From: Watersipora subatra
Lineage: Eukaryota > Bryozoa > Gymnolaemata > Cheilostomatida > Watersiporidae
DNA: 64,000 nt
Reading direction: 5' to 3'
Assembly: GCF_963576615.1 (NCBI RefSeq)
Contig: NC_088711.1
Location: 40,358,621-40,422,620, forward strand
In this document: positions 46,052 to 58,289 of the stretch, in pieces
How the letters are laid out: the number at the start of each line of letters is the position of its first letter
How positions within the stretch are numbered: the first letter of the stretch is position 1
Position numbers and translations under genes: made by a program
The notes under the pieces: model-generated
What the model saw: the letters and a program-made list of their open reading frames with translations, nothing else
What the model was told of the DNA's origin: nothing
The model's database searches: none

Positions 46052-46123
46052 GCCGTGATAGTATAGTGGTTAGTACTTCACGTTGTGGCTGTAAAAACCC
46101 AGGTTCGAATCCTGGTCATGGCA
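46052..46123 (+). tRNA. tRNA-His (GTG), three differences
   Basis: Acceptor GCCGTGA pairs with TCATGGC through one G-T wobble; it restores the G found in ordinary animal tRNA-His. The 3' anticodon strand has two changes that weaken the stem. Followed by ATTTAATG, with only three T. Confidence 0.5.
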
Positions 46124-46612
46124 TTTAATGTTTTGCTAACAAAACTTTTACATCGGAAAGCAAAAAACTCCTACGCAAGTTTAAAACTGAGCCATGATAG
46201 TATAATTGTTAGTATTTTATGTTGCAGCCATGAAAACCCAAATTCAAATCTTGGTCAAAGCAGTTTATTGTCGTGCTAACAATAAAAGTTTTTGCAGCCA
46301 AATCGAAAAAGCATCCCAGCAGAATTGAAAGCAAGCCATGATAGTATAGTGGTTAGTACTTCATGTTGTGGCCATGAAAACCCAGTCCCGAGTCCTGGTC
46401 ATGGCATTTAATGTTTTGCTAACAAAACCTTTACATCGGAAAGCAAAAAACTCCTAAGCAAGTTTAAAACTGAGCCATGATAGTATAATTGTTAGTATTT
46501 TATGTTGCAGCCATGAAAACCCAGATTCAAATCTTGGTCAAAGCAGTTTATTGTCGTGCTAACAGATTCTTCACACTGGAATACAAAAAGAGTTCCAGTA
46601 TATTATTAAGCA

Positions 46613-46687
46613 AGCCATGATAGTATAGTGGTTCATGGCTATACGTTGTGGCCGTGAAAACCCAGGTTCGAATCCTGGTCATAGCAT
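46613..46687 (+). pseudogene. Chimeric tRNA-His-like unit with replaced D arm
   Basis: After GCCATGATAGTATAGTGG the sequence TTCATGGCTATACG replaces the normal D-arm 3' side and anticodon-stem start. The GTG loop and T arm are normal. The CATGGC word within it suggests exchange with a unit 3' end. The same chimera reappears at about 58206-58280. Confidence 0.6.
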
Positions 46688-48553
46688 TTTAATACTTTTA
46701 TGACAATACTTTTCCATTAAAGCAAAAAAAGCCTCCGAGCAATTTCAAAACTATGACAATATAATAGTGGTTAGTATTTCATTACGCAACCATGAAAAGC
46801 CGGGTTCGAATCCTGGTCATGGCATTTTAATGTCTCGCTAACAAAAAGTTCACATTGGAATACAAAAACAATCCCAGTAAATAAAAAACAAGCCACGACA
46901 ATATAGCGGTTAATACTTCACATTGATGTTGTGAAAAGCCAGGTTCGAATCCTGGTCATGGCATTTTAAAATCTTGCAAAATAAACTCCGCATTTGAAAT
47001 ACAAAAAGCATCCCGAGACATTTGAAAGCATGCCTTTGGAGTAGAGCGGTTGCTACTTTTTGTTGTGACTGAGAAAACTCAGGTTCGACTCCTAGTCATT
47101 GCATCTAATGTTCTGATAAAAAAACTTCTAGATCAGAAAACAAAAAACTTCCCAGCAAGATGGAAAGTGAGCCATGATCTTATAACTGTCAGTATTTTAT
47201 GTTGCAGCCTTGAAAACCCAGATTCAAATTCTAGTCAAAGCAATTTATTGTCGTGATAACGGAATCGTTACACTGGAATACAAAAAGCATTCCAGTAAAA
47301 TATTAAGCAAGCCATGATAGTATAGTGGTTAGTACTTCACGTTGTGGCCATGAAAACCCAGGTTCGAATCCTCGTCATGGCATTTTAATATTTTTATGAC
47401 AATAAAAGTTTTGCAGCCAAATCGAAAAAGCATCCCAGCAGAATTGAAAGCAAGCCATGATAGTATAGTGGTTAGTACTTCATGTTGTGGTCGTGAAAAC
47501 CCAGGTTCAAATCCTGGTCATTGCATTTTAACATTTTTATGACAAAGTTTTTCCAGCCAAATCGAAAAAGCATCCCAGCAGAATTGAAAGCAAGCCATGA
47601 TAGTATAGTGGTTAGTACTTCATGTTGTGGCCGACAAAAACCCAGTTCCGAACCCTGGTCATGGCATTTCATTATTTTTATGACAATTCTTTTCCATTAA
47701 AGCAAAAAAAACCTCTGAGCGAAGTTAAAACTATGATAATATAATAGTGGTTAGTATTTCATGTTGCAACCATGAACAGCCGGGTTTGAATTCTGGTCAT
47801 GGCAGTTTATTGTCTTGCTAAAAAATACTTTACATTAGAATACAAAAACATCCCAGTAAATTTGAAAGTAAGCAATGATAGTATAATAGTGGTCAGAACT
47901 TCACGTTGTGGCCGTGAAAACCCAGGTTTGAACCCTGGTCATATCATTTCATTATTTTCATGACATTTCTTTTCCATTAAAGAAAAAAAACCTCTGTGGT
48001 AATATAATAGTGGTTAGTATTTCATTACGCAACCATGAAAAGCCGGGTTCCAATCCTGGTCATGGCATTTTAATGTCTCGCTAACAAAAAGTTCACATTG
48101 GAATGCAAAAACAATCCCAGTAAATAAAAAACAAGCCACGATAATATAGCGGTTAATACTTCACCTCTGATGTTGTGAAAAGCCAGGTTCGAATCCTGGT
48201 CATGGCATTTTAAAATCTTGGAAAATAAACTCTACATTTGTAATACAAAAAGCACCCCGAGAAATTTGAAAGCATGCCTTTAGAGTAGAGCGGTTGCTAC
48301 TTTTTGTTGTGACTGATAAAACTCAGGTTCGACTCCTAGTCATTGCATCTAATGTTCTGATAAAGAACTTCTAGATCAAAAAACAAAAAACTTCCCAGCA
48401 AGATGGAAAGTGCGCCATGATCCTATAATTGTTAGTATTTTATGTTGCAGCCATGAAAACTCAGATTCAAATTCTAGTCAAAGCAGTTCATTGTCGTGAT
48501 AACAAAATCTTTACACTGGAATACAAAAAGCATTCCAGTAAAATGTTAAGCAA

Positions 48554-48625
48554 GCCATGATAGTATAGTGGTTAGTACTTCACGTTGTGGCCGTGAAAAC
48601 CCAGGTTCGAATCCTGGTCGTGGCA
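48554..48625 (+). tRNA. tRNA-His (GTG), near-intact
   Basis: One difference, in the acceptor (TCGTGGC), tolerated as a T-G wobble. All other stems and both boxes are perfect; TTTT follows. Confidence 0.75.
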
Positions 48626-50611
48626 TTTTAATATTTTTATGACAATAAAAGTTTTTGCAGCCAAATCGAAAAAGCATCCCAGCAGAATTGAAAGCAAGCC
48701 ATGATAGTATAGTGGTTAGTACTTCACGTTGTGGCCGTGAAAACCCAGTTCCGAATCCTGATCATGGCATTTTGTTACTTTTATGACAATACTTTTCCAT
48801 TAAAGCAAAAAAAGCCTCCGAGCAATTTCAAAAGTATGACAATATAATAGTGGTTAGTATTTCATTACGCAACCATGAACAGCCGGGTTCGCTAACAAAA
48901 TGTTTTGCAGCCAAATCGAAAAAGCATCCCAGCAGAATTGAAAGCAAGCCATGATAGTATAGTGGTTAGTACTTCATGTTGTGGTCGTGAAAACCCAGGT
49001 TCAAATCCTGGTCATTGCATTTTAATACTTTTATGACAATAAAAGTTTTTCCAGCCAAATAGAAAAAGCATCCCAGCAGAATTGAAAGCAAGCCATGATA
49101 GTATAGTGGTTAGTACTTCATGTTGTGGTCGTGAAAACCCAGGTTCAAATCCTGGTCATTGCATTTTAATATTTTTATGACAAAGTTTTTCCAGCCAAAT
49201 CGAAAAAGCATCCCAGCAGAATTGAAAGCAAGCCATGATAGTATAGTGGTTAGTAATTCACGTTGTGGCCGTTAAAACCCAGTCCCGAATCCTGGTCATG
49301 GCATTTCATTATTTTTATGACAATTCTTTTCCATTAAAGCAAAAAAAACCTCTGAGCAAAGTTAAAACTATGATAATTTAAGAGTGGTTAGTATTTCATG
49401 TTGCAACCATGAACAGCCGGGTTTGAATTCTGTTCATGGCATTTTATTGTCTTGCTAAAAATTTTTTTACATTGGAATACAAAAACATCCCAGTAAATTT
49501 GAAAGTAAGCAATGATAGTATAATAGTGGTCAGAACTTCACGTTGTGGCCGTGAAAACCCAGGTTTGAACCCTGGTCATATCATTTCATTATTTTTATGA
49601 CAATCATTTTCCATTAAAGCAAAAAAAAACCTCTGAGCAAAATCAAAACTATGATAATATAATAGTGGTTAGTATTTCATGTTGCAACCATGAAAAGCCG
49701 GGTTTGAATTCTGTTCATGGCATTTTATTGTCTTGCTAAAATTTTTTTTACATTGGAATACAAAAACATCCCAGTAAATTTGAAAGTAAGCAATGATAGT
49801 ATAATAGTGGTCAGAACTTCACGTTGTGGCCGTGAAAACCCAGGTTTGAACCCTGGTCATATCATTTCATTATTTTCATGACATTTCTTTTCCATTAAAG
49901 AAAAAAAACCTCTGTGGTAATATAATAGTGGTTAGTATTTCATTACGCAACCATGAAAAGCCGGGTTCGAATCCTGGTCATGGCATTTTAATGTCTCGCT
50001 AACAAAAAGTTCACATTGGAATACAAAAACAATCCCAGTAAATAAAAAACAAGCCACGATAATATAGCGGTTAATACTTCACCTCTGATGTTGTGAAAAG
50101 TCAGGTTCGAATCCTGGTCATGGCATTTTAAAATCTTGGAAAATAAACTCTACATTTGTAATACAAAAAGCACCCCGAGAAATTTGAAAGCATGCCTTTA
50201 GAGTAGAGCGGTTGCTACTTTTTGTTGTGACTGATAAAACTCAGGTTGGACTCCTAGTCATTGCATCTAATGTTCTGATAAAAAACCTCTAGATCAGAAA
50301 ACAAAAAACTTTCCAGCAAGATGGAAAGTGAGCCATGATCCTATAATTGTTAGTATTTTATGTTGCAGCCATGAAAACTCAGATTCAAATTCTAGTCAAA
50401 GCAGTTCATTGTCGTGATAACAAAATCTTTACACTGGAATACAAAAAGCATCCCAGCAGAAATGAAAGCAAGCCATGATAGTATAGTGGTTAGTACTTCA
50501 TGTTGTGGCCGTGAAAACCCAGGTTCGAATCCTTGTCATGGCATTTTATTATTTTTATGACAAAGCTTTTCCAGCCAAATAGAAAAAGCATCCCAGCAGA
50601 ATTGAAAGCAA

Positions 50612-50683
50612 GCCATGATAGTATAGTGGTTAGTACTCCACGTTGTGGCCGTTAAAACCCAGGTTCGAATCCTGGTCATGGCA
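50612..50683 (+). tRNA. tRNA-His (GTG), two differences
   Basis: Changes in the anticodon stem (TCCACG and CGTTA) leave the GTG loop, acceptor and T stem intact. TTTT follows. Its duplicate lies at 60123-60194. Confidence 0.55.
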
Positions 50684-51225
50684 TTTTAATATTTTTATGA
50701 CAATAAAAGTTTTTGCAGCCAAATCGAAAAAGCATCCCAGCAGAATTGAAAGCAAGCCATGATAGTATAGTGGTTAGTACTTCACGTTGTGGCCGTGAAA
50801 ACCCAGTTCCGACTCCTGGTCATGGCATTTCATTATTTTTATGACAATTATTTTCCATTAAAGCAAAAAAAACCTCCGAGCAAAATTAAAACTATGATAA
50901 TATAATAGTGGTTAGTATTTCATGTTGCAACCATGAACAGCCGGGTTTGAATCCTGGTCATGGCATTTAATTGTCTTGCTAAAAAAACTTTACATTGGAA
51001 TACAAAAACATCCCAGTGAATTTGAAAGTAAACAATGATAGTATAATAGTGGTCAGTACTTCACGTTTTGGCCCTGAAAACTTAGGTTCGAATCCTGGTC
51101 ATGGCATGTTATAATTTTGCGTAAAAAACTCCGCATATGTAATACAAAAAGCATGGCATTTTATTGTCTCGCTAACAAAAAGTTCACATTTGAATACAAA
51201 AACAATCCCAGTAAATAAAAAAAAA

Positions 51226-51297
51226 GCCATGACAATATAGCGGTTAGTACTTCACGTTGATGTTGTGAAAACCAAGGTTCGAATCCTGGTCATGGCA
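51226..51297 (+). tRNA. E-type unit: tRNA-like with GAT anticodon
   Basis: Acceptor GCCATGA/TCATGGC is perfect, anticodon stem TCACG/TGTGA has one wobble, loop TTGATGT gives GAT, T stem has one mismatch. TTTT follows. This is the best-paired GAT copy. Confidence 0.55.
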
Positions 51298-52063
51298 TTT
51301 TATTGTCTTTCTAAAAATCTTTTACATTGGAATACAAAAACATCCCAGTAAATTTGAATGTAAACAGTGATAGTATAATAGTGGTTAGTACTTCACGTTG
51401 TGGCCGTGAAAACCCAGGTTCGAATCCTGGTCATGGCATTTTAATATTTTTATAACAAAGTTTTTACAGCCAAATCGAAAAAGCATCCCAGCAGAAATGA
51501 AAGCAAGCCATGATAGTATAGTGGTTAGTACTTCACGTTGCGACCGTGAAAACCCAGGTTCGATACCTAGTCATGGCATTTTATTATTTTTATGACATTA
51601 CTTTTCCATTAAAGCAAAAAAAGTCTCCGATCAAATTTAAAACTATGATAATATAATTGTGGTTAGTATTTCATTACGCAACCATGAAAAGCCGGGTTCG
51701 AATCCTGGTCATGGCATTTTATTATTTTTATGACAAAGCTTTTCCAGCCAAATAGAAAAAGCATCCCAGCAGAATTGAAAGCAAGCCATTATAGTATAGT
51801 GGTTAGTACTTCACGTTGCGACCGTGAAAACCCAGTCCCGAGTCTTGGTCATGGCATTTAATGTTTTGCTAACAAAACTTTTACATCGGAAAGCAAAAAA
51901 CTCCTACGCAAGTTTGAAACTGAGCCATGATAGTATAATTGTTAGTATTTTATGTTGCAGCCATGAAAACGCATATTCAAATTTTGGTCAAAGCAGTTTA
52001 TTGTCGTGCTAACAGATTCTTCACACTGGAATACAAAAAGAGTTCCAGTAAATTATTAAGCAA

Positions 52064-52135
52064 GCCATGATAGTATAGTGGTTAGTACTTCACGTTGTGG
52101 TCGTGAAAACCCAGGTTCGAATCCTGGTCATGGAA
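52064..52135 (+). tRNA. tRNA-His (GTG), two differences
   Basis: Loop TTGTGGT with GTG; the last acceptor pair is lost (TCATGGA). Other stems are intact and TTTT follows. Confidence 0.6.
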
Positions 52136-54290
52136 TTTTATTATTTTTATGACAAAGCTTTTCCAGCCAAATAGAAAAAGCATCCCAACAGAATTGAAAG
52201 CAAGCCATTATAGTATAGTGGTTGGTACTTCATGATGTGGCCGTGAAAACCCAGGTTCGAATCCTGGTCATGGCATTTTATTATTTTTATGACAAAGCTT
52301 TTCCAGCCAAATAGAAAAAGCATCCCAGCAGAATTGAAAGCAAGCCATGATAGTATAATAGTGGTCAGAACTTCACGTTGTGGCCATGAAAACCCAGGTT
52401 TGAACCCTGGTCATATCATTTCATTATTTTCATGACATTTCTTTTCCATTAAAGAAAAAAACCTCCGAGCAATTTCAAAACTATGACAATATAATAGTGG
52501 TTAGTATTTCATTACGCAACCATGAAAAGGCGGGTTCGAATCCTGGTCATGGCATTTTAATGTCTCGCTAACAAAAAGTTCACATTGGAATACAAAAACA
52601 ATCCCAGTAAATAAAAAACAAGCCCCGATAATATAGCGGTTAATACTTCACATTGATGTTGTGAAAAGCCAGGTTCGAATCCTGGTCATGGCATTTTAAA
52701 ATCTTGGAAAATAAACTCTACATCTGTAATACAAAAAGCATCCCGAGACATTTGAAAGCATGCCTTAAAAGTAAAGCGGTTATTACTTTTTGTTGTGACC
52801 GAGAAAACTCAAGTTCGACTCCTAGTCATGGCATCTAAATTTCTGCTAACAAACCTTCTAGATCAGAAAACAAAAAACTTCCCAGCAAGATGGAAAGTGA
52901 GCCATGATCCTATAATTGTTAGTATTTTATGTTGCAGCCTTTAAAACCCAGATTCAAATTCTAGTCAAAGCAATTTATTGTCGTGATAACGGAATCGTTA
53001 CACTGGAATACAAAAAGCATTCCAGTAAAATTTAAAGCAAGCCATGATAGTATAGTGGTTAGTACTTGACGTTGTGGCCGTGAAAACCCAGGTTCGTATC
53101 TTGGTCATGGCAGTTTATTATTTTCATGACAAAATTTTTGCAATCAATTAGAAAAAGCATCCCAGCAGGCTTGATAGCAAGTCATGATATTATATAGGTT
53201 AGTCCTTCACGTTGTGGCCGTGAAAACCCAGGTTCAAATCCTGGTCATTGCATTTTAACATTTTTATGACAAAGTTTTTCCAGCCAAATCGAAAAAGCAT
53301 CCCAGCAGAATTGAAAGCAAGCCATGATAGTATAGTGGTTAGTACTTCATGTTGTGGCCGTTAAAACCCAGTTCCGATTCCTGGTCATGGCATTTCATTA
53401 TTTTTATGACAATTATTTTCCATTAAAGCAAAAAAAACCTCTGAGCAAAATTAAAACTATGATAATATAATAGTGGTTAGTATTTCATGTTGCAACCATG
53501 AACAGCCGGGTTTGAATTCTGGTCATGGCATTTTATTGTCTTGCTAAAAAAAACTTTACACTGGAATACAAAAACATCCCAGTAAATTTGAAAGTAAGCA
53601 ATGATAGTATAATAGTGGTCAGAACTTCACGTTGTGGCCGTGAAAACCCAGGTTTGAACCCTGGTCATATCATTTCATTATTTTCATGACATTTCTTTTC
53701 CATTAAAGAAAAAAAACCTCCGAGCAATTTCAAAACTATGACAATATAATAGTGGTTAGTATTTCATTACGCAACCATGAAAAGCCGGGTTCGAATCCTG
53801 GTCATGGCATTTTAAAATCTTGCAAAATAAACTCCGCATTTGAAATACAAAAAGCATCCCGAGACATTTGAAAGCATGCCTTAAAAGTAGAGCGGTTGTT
53901 ACTTTTTGTTGTGACTGAGAAAACTCAGGTTCGACTCCTAGTCATTGCATCTAATGTTCTGATAAAATAACTTATAGATCAGAAAACAAAAAACTTCCAG
54001 GCAAGTTGGAAAGTGAGCCATGATAATATAGTGGTTAGTATTTTATGTTGCAGCCATGAAAACCCAGATTCAAATTCTAGTCAAAGCAATTTATTGTCGT
54101 GATAACGGAATCTTTACACTGGAATACAAAAAGCATTCCAGTAATATTTCAAGCAAGCCATGATAGTATAGTCGTTAGTACTTCACGTTGTGGCCGTGAA
54201 AACCCAGGTTCGAATCCTGGTCATTGCATTTCATTGTTTTCATGACATTTCTTTTCCATTAAAGAAAAAAAACCTCCGAGCAATTTCAAA

Positions 54291-54365
54291 ACTATGAGAA
54301 TTTAGTAGTGGTTAGTACTTCATGATCCAACCATGAAAAGCCGGGTTCGAATCCTGTTCATGGCA
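54291..54365 (+). tRNA. G-type unit: tRNA-like with CCA (Trp-position) anticodon
   Basis: The anticodon stem TCATG/CATGA is perfect and the loop ATCCAAC gives CCA. ACTATGA pairs with TCATGGC at six of seven positions. The T arm is CCGGG-TTCGAAT-CCTGT with one mismatch. A two-base insertion lies in the D region. Further copies are near 56945 and 63920. Confidence 0.4.
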
Positions 54366-54991
54366 TTTTATTGTTTCGCTAACAAAAAATTCACTTTGGA
54401 ATACAGAAACAATCCCAGTAAATAAAAAATAAGCCATGATAATATAGCAGTTAGTACTTCACGTTGATGTCGTGAAAACCAAGGTTCGAATCCTGGTCAT
54501 GGTATTTTATTGTCTTGCTAAAAAAAATTTACATTGGAATAGAAAAACATCCCAGTAAATTTGAAAGTAAACAGTGGTTGTATAATAGTGGTTAGTACGT
54601 CACGTTGTGGCCGTGAAAACCTAGGTTCGAATCCTGGTCATGGCATTTTATAATTTCGCGTAAAAAACTCCCATATGTAATACTAAAAGCATCCCGACAC
54701 ATTTGAAAGCATGCCTTTAGAGTACAGCGGTTACTACTTTTTGTTGTGACCGAGAAAACTCAGGTTCGACTCCTAGTCATGGCATTTAATGTTTTGCTAA
54801 CAAAACTTTTACATCGGAAAGCAAAAAACTCCTAAGCAAGTTTAAAACTGAGCCATGATAGTATAATTGTTAGTATTTTATGTTGCAGCAATGAAAACCC
54901 ATATTCAAATTTTGGTCAAAGCAGTTTATTGTTGTGCTAACAGATTCTTCACACTGGAATACAAAAAGAGTTCCAGTAAATTATTAAGCAA

Positions 54992-55063
54992 GCCATGATA
55001 GTATAGTAGTTAGTACTTCACGTTGTGGCCGTGAAAACCCAGGTTCGAATCCTGGTCATGGCA
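54992..55063 (+). tRNA. tRNA-His (GTG), near-intact
   Basis: One difference, in the D loop (AGTAGTTA for AGTGGTTA, hitting a conserved G). All stems are perfect; TTTT follows. Confidence 0.7.
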
Positions 55064-55135
55064 TTTTAATATTTTTATGACAATAAAAGTTTTTCCAGCC
55101 AAATCGAAAAAGCATCTCAGCAGAATTGAAAGCAA

Positions 55136-55207
55136 GCCATGATAGTATAGTGGTTAGTACTTCACGTTGTGGCCGTGAAAACCCAGGTTTGAATCCTGGT
55201 CATGGCA
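55136..55207 (+). tRNA. tRNA-His (GTG), near-intact
   Basis: One difference, T for the conserved C in the T loop (TTTGAAT), which also weakens the B box. All stems are perfect; TTTT follows. Confidence 0.65.
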
Positions 55208-56250
55208 TTTTAATATTTTTATAACAAAGTTTTTACAGCCAAATCGAAAAAGCATCCCAGCAGAAATGAAAGCAAGCCATGATAGTATAGTGGTTAGTAA
55301 TTCACGTTGTGGCCGTGAAAACCCAGGTTCGATAGCTAGTCATGGCATTTTATTATTTTTATGACAATACTTTTCCAGTAAAGCAAAAAAAGTCTCCGAT
55401 CAAATTTAAAACTATGATAATATAATTGTGGTTAGTATTTCATTATGCAACCATGAAATGCCGGGTTCGAATCCTGGTCATGGCATTTTATTATTTTTAT
55501 GACAAAGCTTTTCCAGCCAAATAGAAAAAGCATCCCAGCAGAATTGAAAGCAAGCCATTATAGTATAGTGGTTGGTACTTCTTGTTGTGGCCGACAAAAA
55601 CCCAGTTCCGAATCCTGATCATGGCATTTTGTTATTTTTATGACAATACTTTTCCATTAAAGCAAAAAAAGCCTCCGAGCAATTTCAAAACTATGACAAT
55701 ATAATAGTGGTTAGTATTTCATTACGCAACCATGAAAAGCCGGGTTCGAATCCTGGTCATGGCATTTTAATGTCTCGCTAACAAAAAGTTCACATTGGAA
55801 TACAAAAACAATCCCAGTAAATAAAAAACAAGCCACGATAATATAGCGGTTAATACTTCACATTGATGTTGTGAAAAGCCAGGTTCGAATCCTGGTCATG
55901 GCATTTTAAAATCTTGCAAAATAAACTCCGCATTTGAAATACAAAAAGCATCCCGAGACATTTGAAAGCATGCCTTAAAAGTAGAGCGGTTGTTACTTTT
56001 TGTTGTGACTGAGAAAACTCAGGTTCGACTCCTAGTCGTTGCATCTAATGTTCTGATAAAATAACTTATAGATCAGAAAACAAAAAACTTCCAGGCAAGT
56101 TGGAAAGCGAGCCATGATAATATAGTGGTTAGTATTTTATGTTGCAGCCATGAAAACCCAGATTCAAATTCTAGTCAAAGCAATTTATTGTCGTGATAAC
56201 GGAATCTTTACACTGGAATACACAAAGCATTCCAGTAATATTTTAAGCAA

Positions 56251-56322
56251 GCCAAGATAGTATAGTGGTTAGTACTTCACGTTGTGGCCGTGAAAACCCA
56301 GGTTCGAATCCTGGTCATGGCA
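56251..56322 (+). tRNA. tRNA-His (GTG), near-intact
   Basis: One acceptor mismatch (GCCAAGA). Everything else matches the perfect form, and TTTT follows. Confidence 0.7.
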
Positions 56323-56390
56323 TTTTAATATTTTTATGACAAAGTTTTTCCAGCCAAATTGAAAAAAAATCCCAGCAGAATTGAAAGCAA

Positions 56391-56462
56391 GCCATGATAG
56401 TATAGTGGTTAGTACTTCACGTTGTGGCCGTGAAAACCCAGGTTCGAATCCTGGTCATGGCA
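56391..56462 (+). tRNA. tRNA-His (GTG), intact
   Basis: Identical to the copies at 41283 and 41423, about 15 kb away, with perfect stems, consensus A and B boxes and TTTT directly downstream. Identity over that distance points to recent exchange or to selection. Confidence 0.85.
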
Positions 56463-58289
56463 TTTTATTACTTTTATGACAAATTTTTTCCAGCCAAATC
56501 GAAAAAGCATCCCAGCAGAATTGAAAGCAAGTCATGATAGTATAGTGGTTAGTACTTCATGTTGTTGCCGTTAAAACCCAGTTCCGATTCCTGGTTATGG
56601 CATTTCATTATTTTTATGACAATTCTTTTCCATTAAAGCAAAAAAAACCTCTGAGCAAAGTTAAAACTATGATAATTTAATAGTGGTTAGTATTTCATGT
56701 TGCAACCATGAAAAGCCGGGTTTGAATTCTGGTCATGGCATTTTATTGTCTTGCTAAAAAAGACTTTACATTGGAATACAAAAACATCCCAGTAAATTTG
56801 AAAGTAAGCAATGATAGTATAATAGTGGTCAGAACGTCACGTTGTGGCCGTGAAAACCCAGGTTCGAATCCTGGTCATTGCATTTCATTGTTTTCATGAC
56901 ATTTCTTTTCCATTAAAGAAAAAAAACCTCCGAGCAATTTCAAAACTATGAGAATATAGTAGTGGTTAGTACTTCATGATCCAACCATGAAAAGCCGGGT
57001 TCGAATCCTGTTCATGGCATTTTATTGTCTCGCTAACAAAAAATTCACTTTGGAATACAGAAACAATCCCAGTAAATAAAAAATAAGCCATGATAAAATA
57101 GCAGTTGGTACTTCACGTTGATGTCGTGAAAACCAAGGTTCGAATCCTGGTCATGGTATTTTATTGTCTTGCTAAAAAAAATTTACATTGGAATAGAAAA
57201 ACATCCCAGTAAATTTGAAAGTAAACAGTGGTTGTATAATAGTGGTTAGTACGTCACGTTGTGGCCGTGAAAACCTAGGTTCGAATCCTGGTCATGGCAT
57301 TTTATAATTTCGCGTAAAAAACTCCCATATGTAATGCTAAAAGCATCCCGACACATTTGAAAGCATGCCTTTAGAGTACAGCGGTTACTACTTTTTGTTG
57401 TGACCGAGAAAACTCAGGTTCGACTCCTAGTCATGGCATCTAATGTTCTGCTAACAAACCTTCTAGATCAGAAAACAAAAAACTTGCCAGCAAGTTGGAA
57501 AGTGAGCCATGATAATATAGTGGTTAGTATTTTATGTTGCAGCCATGAAAACCCAGATTCAAATTCTAGTCAAGGCAGTTCATTGTCGTGATAACAAAAT
57601 CTTTACACTGGAATACAAAAAGCATTCCAGTATAATATTAAGCAAGCCGTGATAGTATAGTGGTTAGTACTTCACGTTGTGGCCGTGAAAACCCAGGTTT
57701 GAATCCTGGTCATTGCATTTAATGTTTTGCTAACAAAACTTTTACATCGGAAAGCAAAAAACTCCTAAGCAAGTTTAAAACTGAGCCATGATAGTATAAT
57801 TGTTAGTATTTTATGTTGCAGCCATGAAAACCCAGATTCAAATCTTGGTCAAAGCAGTTTATTGTCGTGCTAACAATAAAAGTTTTTGCAGCCAAATCGA
57901 AAAAGCATCCCAGCAGAATTGAAAGCAAGCCATGATAGTATAGTGGTTAGTACTTCATGTTGTGGCCATGAAAACCCAGTCCCGAGTCCTGGTCATGGCA
58001 TTTAATGTTTTGCTAACAAAACTTTTACATCGGAAAGCAAAAAACTCCTAAGCAAGTTTAAAACTGAGCCATGATAGTATAATTGTTAGTATTTTATGTT
58101 GCAGCCATGAAAACCCAGATTCAAATCTTGGTCAAAGCAGTTTATTGTCGTGCTAACAGATTCTTCACACTGGAATACAAAAAGAGTTCCAGTATATTAT
58201 TAAGCAAGCCATGATAGTATAGTGGTTCATGGCTATACGTTGTGGTTGTGAAAACCCATGTTCGAATCCTGGTCATGGCATTTTAATAC

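Larger units (their letters stand above)
48635..52620 (+). repeat. Internal array duplication, ~3.8-4 kb (pairs with 58290-62130)
   Basis: Largest internal duplication. Shared rare landmarks include a truncated unit joint (CCGGGTTCGCTAACAAAATG at about 48885 and 58540), the joint AAAAAGCATGGCATTTTATTG (about 51147 and 60657) and a CATGATGTGG anticodon arm (about 52230 and 61741). The offset is 9655 bp at the start and 9512 bp later, so one unit of about 140 bp was gained or lost in one copy (near 49020-49160). Confidence 0.85.
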
